Source of the DNA: Bacillota bacterium
Lineage (GTDB): Bacteria; Bacillota; Clostridia; Lachnospirales; Lachnospiraceae
Reading direction: 5' to 3'
DNA length: 34,128 nt
Assembly: GCA_023420935.1 (NCBI GenBank)
Contig: JAEZUR010000099.1
Span: 1-34,128, forward strand
The position numbers were made by a program, and so were the translations under genes. The notes beneath the pieces were generated by a model, which saw only the letters and a program-made list of their open reading frames with translations, did no database searches and was not told where the DNA came from. Positions 30,972 through 34,128 of the stretch are shown here, in pieces; position 1 is the first letter of the stretch, and every line of letters starts with the position of its first letter.

Positions 30972-31928
30972 ATGATAATAAAAAAGTCAAAAGTTGCTGT
31001 TATTGGTTGTGGCTTAGTAGGCTCATCCATCGCATTTAGTTTGGTTACACAAGGTGTTTGTGATGAAGTTTTAATGATTGATATCAATGAGGAAAAAGCA
31101 TTTGGTGAAGTGTTGGACCTTAGAGATACGATAAAGTATCAAGATAGAAACGTTAAAGTAAATAAAGGAACATATGCTGATTGTAGTGATGTAGATATTA
31201 TTGTAATTACGGCAGGTGCGCCACCGAAAGCAGGACAAACACGACTGGACTCTTTAGAAATCACTGCGAAAATTGCAAAATCAATTGTAAAACCAGTGAT
31301 GGAAAGTGGATTTGATGGTATCTTTATCGTAGTATCTAATCCAGTTGATATGGTAGCTTATTTTGTTCACCAATTATCAGGTCTCCCGAAAAATCAAGTT
31401 ATAGGAACAGGTACGGCACTTGATACCGCAAGATTACAAAACTTTATTGCTGAGATGATAAATGTTGATCCAAGAAGTGTTTATGCATATTCTCTTGGTG
31501 AACATGGAGATTCACAGATGGTTCCATGGTCAACAGTTACCATAGCAGGAAAACATTTTTATGATGTTATTCAAGATAATAAAGATTTGGTTGGTGATGT
31601 AGATCTAGATGAGATAGTGAAGAAGACAACTCGTGAAGGATGGGAAATCTATAATAGAAAAGGCACAACCTATTATGGAATTGCTGCAGCTACAGTAGGA
31701 GTTATTAAAGCAATTCTCTATGATGAAAATAAGATTATTCCGGTATCCACATTATTGGAAGGTGAATATGGTGAATCAGATGTTTTCGCTGGCGTTCCAA
31801 CTGTATTAAATAGAACGGGTGCTTCCGATGTGCTTGAGATGCATATGACCGAGGAAGAATTGGAAAAATTTAAGGATTCAATTAGTTTGATTCGAGATTA
31901 TAGTAATAAGATAATGCAGTATAAATAG
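30972..31928 (+). CDS. ldh: L-lactate dehydrogenase (or related L-2-hydroxyacid dehydrogenase)
   Basis: 318 residues from ATG 30972, just after GGAAAGGG; a TTG at 30927 would extend it without a ribosome site. NAD-binding loop GCGLVGSS (12-19), D37 for adenosine ribose, R91, D151, R154 and catalytic H178 in GEHGDS complete the site. At the loop position that is Gln102 in true LDH and Arg in malate dehydrogenase there is P85 (GAPPKAGQTR). The substrate may thus be broader than pyruvate. It lies 57 bases after purE, so it is probably co-transcribed. Its terminator lies beyond a palindromic element, at 32189. Confidence 0.88.
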   Translation: MIIKKSKVAVIGCGLVGSSIAFSLVTQGVCDEVLMIDINEEKAFGEVLDLRDTIKYQDRNVKVNKGTYADCSDVDIIVITAGAPPKAGQTRLDSLEITAKIAKSIVKPVMESGFDGIFIVVSNPVDMVAYFVHQLSGLPKNQVIGTGTALDTARLQNFIAEMINVDPRSVYAYSLGEHGDSQMVPWSTVTIAGKHFYDVIQDNKDLVGDVDLDEIVKKTTREGWEIYNRKGTTYYGIAAATVGVIKAILYDENKIIPVSTLLEGEYGESDVFAGVPTVLNRTGASDVLEMHMTEEELEKFKDSISLIRDYSNKIMQYK

Positions 31929-31959
31929 TTGGTCAAAAGTGCATCAACAAAAGTAGAGT

Positions 31960-32160
31960 GTCAATTTGCACAAATTACATGATTGAATATGAAGTGATAC
32001 ACAATATAATCTGATTTGCAACACGCTCTCGCTTGGATGAAGTTCGTAGCGGTACGTAAGGTTCTAAAGTACAGAACCTAAGTACCAACGACTTCATAAC
32101 AGTTGCTCATCAAATTATATTGTGTATCACTTCGGTATAGTTTGTGATGAGCAAATTGAC
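31960..32160 (-). repeat. Palindromic MITE-like element, copy B (inverted relative to copy A)
   Basis: About 201 bases. Outer repeat GTCAATTTGC (31960-31969) and its complement (32151-32160). The core has 20-bp perfect terminal repeats, GAAGTGATACACAATATAAT (31991-32010) and complement (32114-32133). The central hairpin is at about 32051-32084. Its reverse complement matches copy A at about 90% in the core. It lies inside a 336-base gap between the convergent ldh and aldo/keto-reductase genes, upstream of the ldh terminator. Confidence 0.85.
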
Positions 32161-32188
32161 AATTCAAGGTTGTTCAAAGGGCTTTTAA

Positions 32189-32234
32189 GGCTGTTGTTAG
32201 TAAATTGAAGTTTACTAGCAGCAGCCTATTTTTT
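32189..32234 (+). terminator. Rho-independent terminator of the purK-purE-ldh operon
   Basis: GGCTGTTGTTAGTAAA (32189-32204) pairs with TTTACTAGCAGCAGCC (32211-32226) over 16 bp including two G-T pairs, then TATTTTTT. The loop is TTGAAG. Confidence 0.85.
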
Positions 32235-32264
32235 GAATATTCAGTGCCCACTACATCGTAGACA

Positions 32265-33461
32265 TTACTTTTTATTTACTTTTAAAAACTTTCTTGCAAC
32301 ACCAACAACTGGTTTAAAGAACACACCTTCCATTTCTTTGGAGACTTTCTTTAATTCTTGACGGATTGCTATGCTTTGTGGACAATGGGATTCGCATTTA
32401 CCACAATCTTTACACTGAGACGCATAAGCTGGTTTTACTGACATTGTTCCCATGGTTTGCATATAACGAAATCTTGCAGATTTATCATTCATTAAGTATT
32501 TATCATTGTAACAGGAGAAGCATCCTGGTATATCTACACCTGCTGGACATGGCATACAATAGCCGCAGGCAGTGCAAGGGATTTTCGTTTTTTCAATCAT
32601 GACTGATTTCACTTTATCAAAAACTTCTAGTTCTTTTTCGGACAATGAGTTTGGTTCAGAATGACTGGCAATTCGAATATTGTCAGCTACTTGTGCTTCA
32701 TCACTCATTCCAGATAAAACGACATTCACTTCAGGGTGATTCCAGATCCAACGAAGAGCCCATTCAACTGGGGAACGGTCTTTATCAAAGCTTGCAAAGG
32801 TATTTAATACTTCTTCTGGCAGATTGGTAACCAACTTACCACCGCGTAAAGGTTCCATTACAATAACTGGAATTCCAAGCTTGGCAGCAAGTTGTAAACC
32901 AGATTTGGTTGCTTGATTATTCTCATCCATATAATTATATTGAATCTGACAGAAATCCCATGGATAAGCAGTTACGATTTCTTCGAAATCTTTTTTTCCA
33001 CCATGAAAAGAAAAGCCAATATTTTTAATGGTACCATTTTCTTTTAATCCTTCTAACCATTCCATAACACCCAGAGAAGCAAGTCTGTCAAATCCAGGTT
33101 TGTCAGTTAGCATATGTAATAAATAATAATCAATATAATCAGTTTGTAATCTGGAAAGCTGTTTCTCCATAATTTTTTTAGCATTATCCAGTTTATTTAA
33201 CATAAATGGTGGAAGTTTCGTTGCTATTTTTACATTTTCTCTGTAACCACCTAAAAGAGCTTGACCGAGCAAAGATTCACTTTTACCACCATGATAAATG
33301 TAAGCGGTATCAAAATAATTAACCCCTTTTTCAATTGCGTCATGAATCATTGCAATTGCTCTAGGTTCGTCAATATTTCCTCCTTTCGTAGGAAAACGCA
33401 TACATCCGAACCCCAAAATAGATAGTTCTTCACCATTTTTTGTATTAATTCTAGTTAACAT
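32265..33461 (-). CDS. Aldo/keto reductase with C-terminal [4Fe-4S] domains
   Basis: 398 residues from ATG 33461, eight bases after AAGGAG; an ATG at 33467 is only two bases from that site. The AKR barrel has FDTAYIYHGGKSE (Asp and Tyr), KIATKLPP (Lys) and YYLLHML (His), the full tetrad. The last 120 residues add two clusters, CTACGYCMPCPAGVDIP and CKDCGKCESHCPQ. This matches the Fe-S AKR family of anaerobes, whose electron donor and substrate are unclear. It overlaps the nitroreductase gene by 11 bases and is translationally coupled to it. Confidence 0.93.
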   Translation of the reverse strand: MLTRINTKNGEELSILGFGCMRFPTKGGNIDEPRAIAMIHDAIEKGVNYFDTAYIYHGGKSESLLGQALLGGYRENVKIATKLPPFMLNKLDNAKKIMEKQLSRLQTDYIDYYLLHMLTDKPGFDRLASLGVMEWLEGLKENGTIKNIGFSFHGGKKDFEEIVTAYPWDFCQIQYNYMDENNQATKSGLQLAAKLGIPVIVMEPLRGGKLVTNLPEEVLNTFASFDKDRSPVEWALRWIWNHPEVNVVLSGMSDEAQVADNIRIASHSEPNSLSEKELEVFDKVKSVMIEKTKIPCTACGYCMPCPAGVDIPGCFSCYNDKYLMNDKSARFRYMQTMGTMSVKPAYASQCKDCGKCESHCPQSIAIRQELKKVSKEMEGVFFKPVVGVARKFLKVNKK

Positions 33462-34128
33462 CGTCATTGCTCCTTACCTTTATTTTTAGCATAGATTCAT
33501 AACCCTTGGGTGCTTCTGTTTCTTTAAAATCAAAGATTGCAGTTTTATTATTATGTTCTAGAGCCAAACATAAGTGACATATAGCAATTCCACTATCGAT
33601 CTGATTCATTTTTCCGTATATTGGTGCTTTTATTAGATTTAACTTTTCACGACTAAGCATAATTTCATCAGAAGAACCACTAAAATACCATGTCTGCGTA
33701 TTAGAAGCAGATGGGGATAAGCGAACAGGCTCAAGTATGTGATCTATACCAAGTATATCTGTAATGGATGTTAAACTTTTACGATTGAACTCAGAAATAT
33801 TTTCTCGATGGACTTTTTCTGAAGTATTACCAAAAGCTAACATAATGACAAAATCCTTACCATTTAATGTTTGAGGAACATCTTTCGATGGTTTTGCCAT
33901 ACCTAACCAGCAACTTCCTAAGTTATTGGCGGATAGATATAAATCAATATGTTGTAATATATATCCTGCATTCATTAAATACCCATCTTTTTTCTCAGAG
34001 TATAAACAGATATAGTGAGGTGCTTTAATGGGAAGTATATTTTTTACATCATTGGTTGTAAGGTATGAAAATTCATAGGCTATGTTACGATCAAGTGGAC
34101 ATACAGTATTGGCATATTGTTGTAACTC
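33451..34128 (-). CDS. Nitroreductase family protein, 3' part (5' end outside window)
   Basis: The frame is open to the right edge, 51 codons before the first in-window ATG (33975), so the gene starts beyond the window. The visible 225 residues include IKAPHYICLYSEKKDGYLMNAGYILQHIDLYLSANNLGSCWLG and a second half with LSPSASNTQTWYF. This is the two-half TM1586-like nitroreductase plan, which binds FMN. It leads the small operon with the Fe-S aldo/keto reductase, pointing to a paired reductive pathway. Substrate unknown. Confidence 0.85.
   Translation of the reverse strand, partial: ELQQYANTVCPLDRNIAYEFSYLTTNDVKNILPIKAPHYICLYSEKKDGYLMNAGYILQHIDLYLSANNLGSCWLGMAKPSKDVPQTLNGKDFVIMLAFGNTSEKVHRENISEFNRKSLTSITDILGIDHILEPVRLSPSASNTQTWYFSGSSDEIMLSREKLNLIKAPIYGKMNQIDSGIAICHLCLALEHNNKTAIFDFKETEAPKGYESMLKIKVRSNDDVN

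Overview
The window is AT-rich (about one third G+C by eye) and carries strong Shine-Dalgarno sites, TTG/GTG starts, TTGACA/TATAAT promoters and many Rho-independent terminators. With its BlaI/M56 pair, Na+-pump decarboxylase subunits, CotA-like oxidase and c-di-GMP-I riboswitch, it looks like a spore-forming anaerobic Firmicute of the Lachnospiraceae, close to Lachnoclostridium (Clostridium) phytofermentans. That assignment is inference from style and gene content. No rRNA, tRNA, CRISPR array, prophage or transposase gene was seen.

Layout. 1-2.5 kb: the end of an ABC-transporter ATPase, then an OmpR-type regulator and a histidine kinase. 2.6-3.1 kb: a Pro/Gly repeat protein. 3.2-5.7 kb: a BlaI-type repressor and a BlaR1-like M56 membrane protease whose outer domain is not a penicillin sensor but a LytR-CpsA-Psr (LCP) cell-wall ligase domain. 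They are driven from a 66-bp palindrome that holds two repressor sites. 5.8-9.8 kb: a C39-like cysteine protease-fold protein, an SdsA-type alkylsulfatase and a class-C-like serine hydrolase. 9.9-11.4 kb, minus strand: Na+-pump decarboxylase beta subunit and a 46-residue gamma-like subunit behind an attenuator leader. 11.5-12.7 kb: TetR, VOC protein and zinc-ribbon protein. 12.8-14.7 kb: multicopper oxidase. 14.8-18.0 kb, minus strand: a TetR-controlled ABC exporter. 18.2-21.5 kb: a lipoprotein, response regulator and kinase operon. 21.6-23.5 kb: VOC protein, TipA-like MerR regulator and PAP2 phosphatase. 23.9-26.7 kb, minus strand: a c-di-GMP-I riboswitch controlling a divergent ketoacyl-synthase-III protein and a chemoreceptor. 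26.9-28.8 kb: double-VOC protein and a four-repeat BIG2 secreted protein. 28.9-31.9 kb: purK-purE-lactate dehydrogenase behind an attenuator leader. 32.3 kb to the end, minus strand: nitroreductase and Fe-S aldo/keto reductase.

Two copies of one roughly 200-bp palindromic element (23644-23851 and, inverted, 31960-32160) lie between convergent genes. Their central hairpin shows compensatory base-pair changes. The most novel items are the M56-LCP fusion with its palindromic control region, the riboswitch-controlled synthase/chemoreceptor pair, the paired palindromic elements, and the two unassigned attenuator leaders (oad-type and purK).
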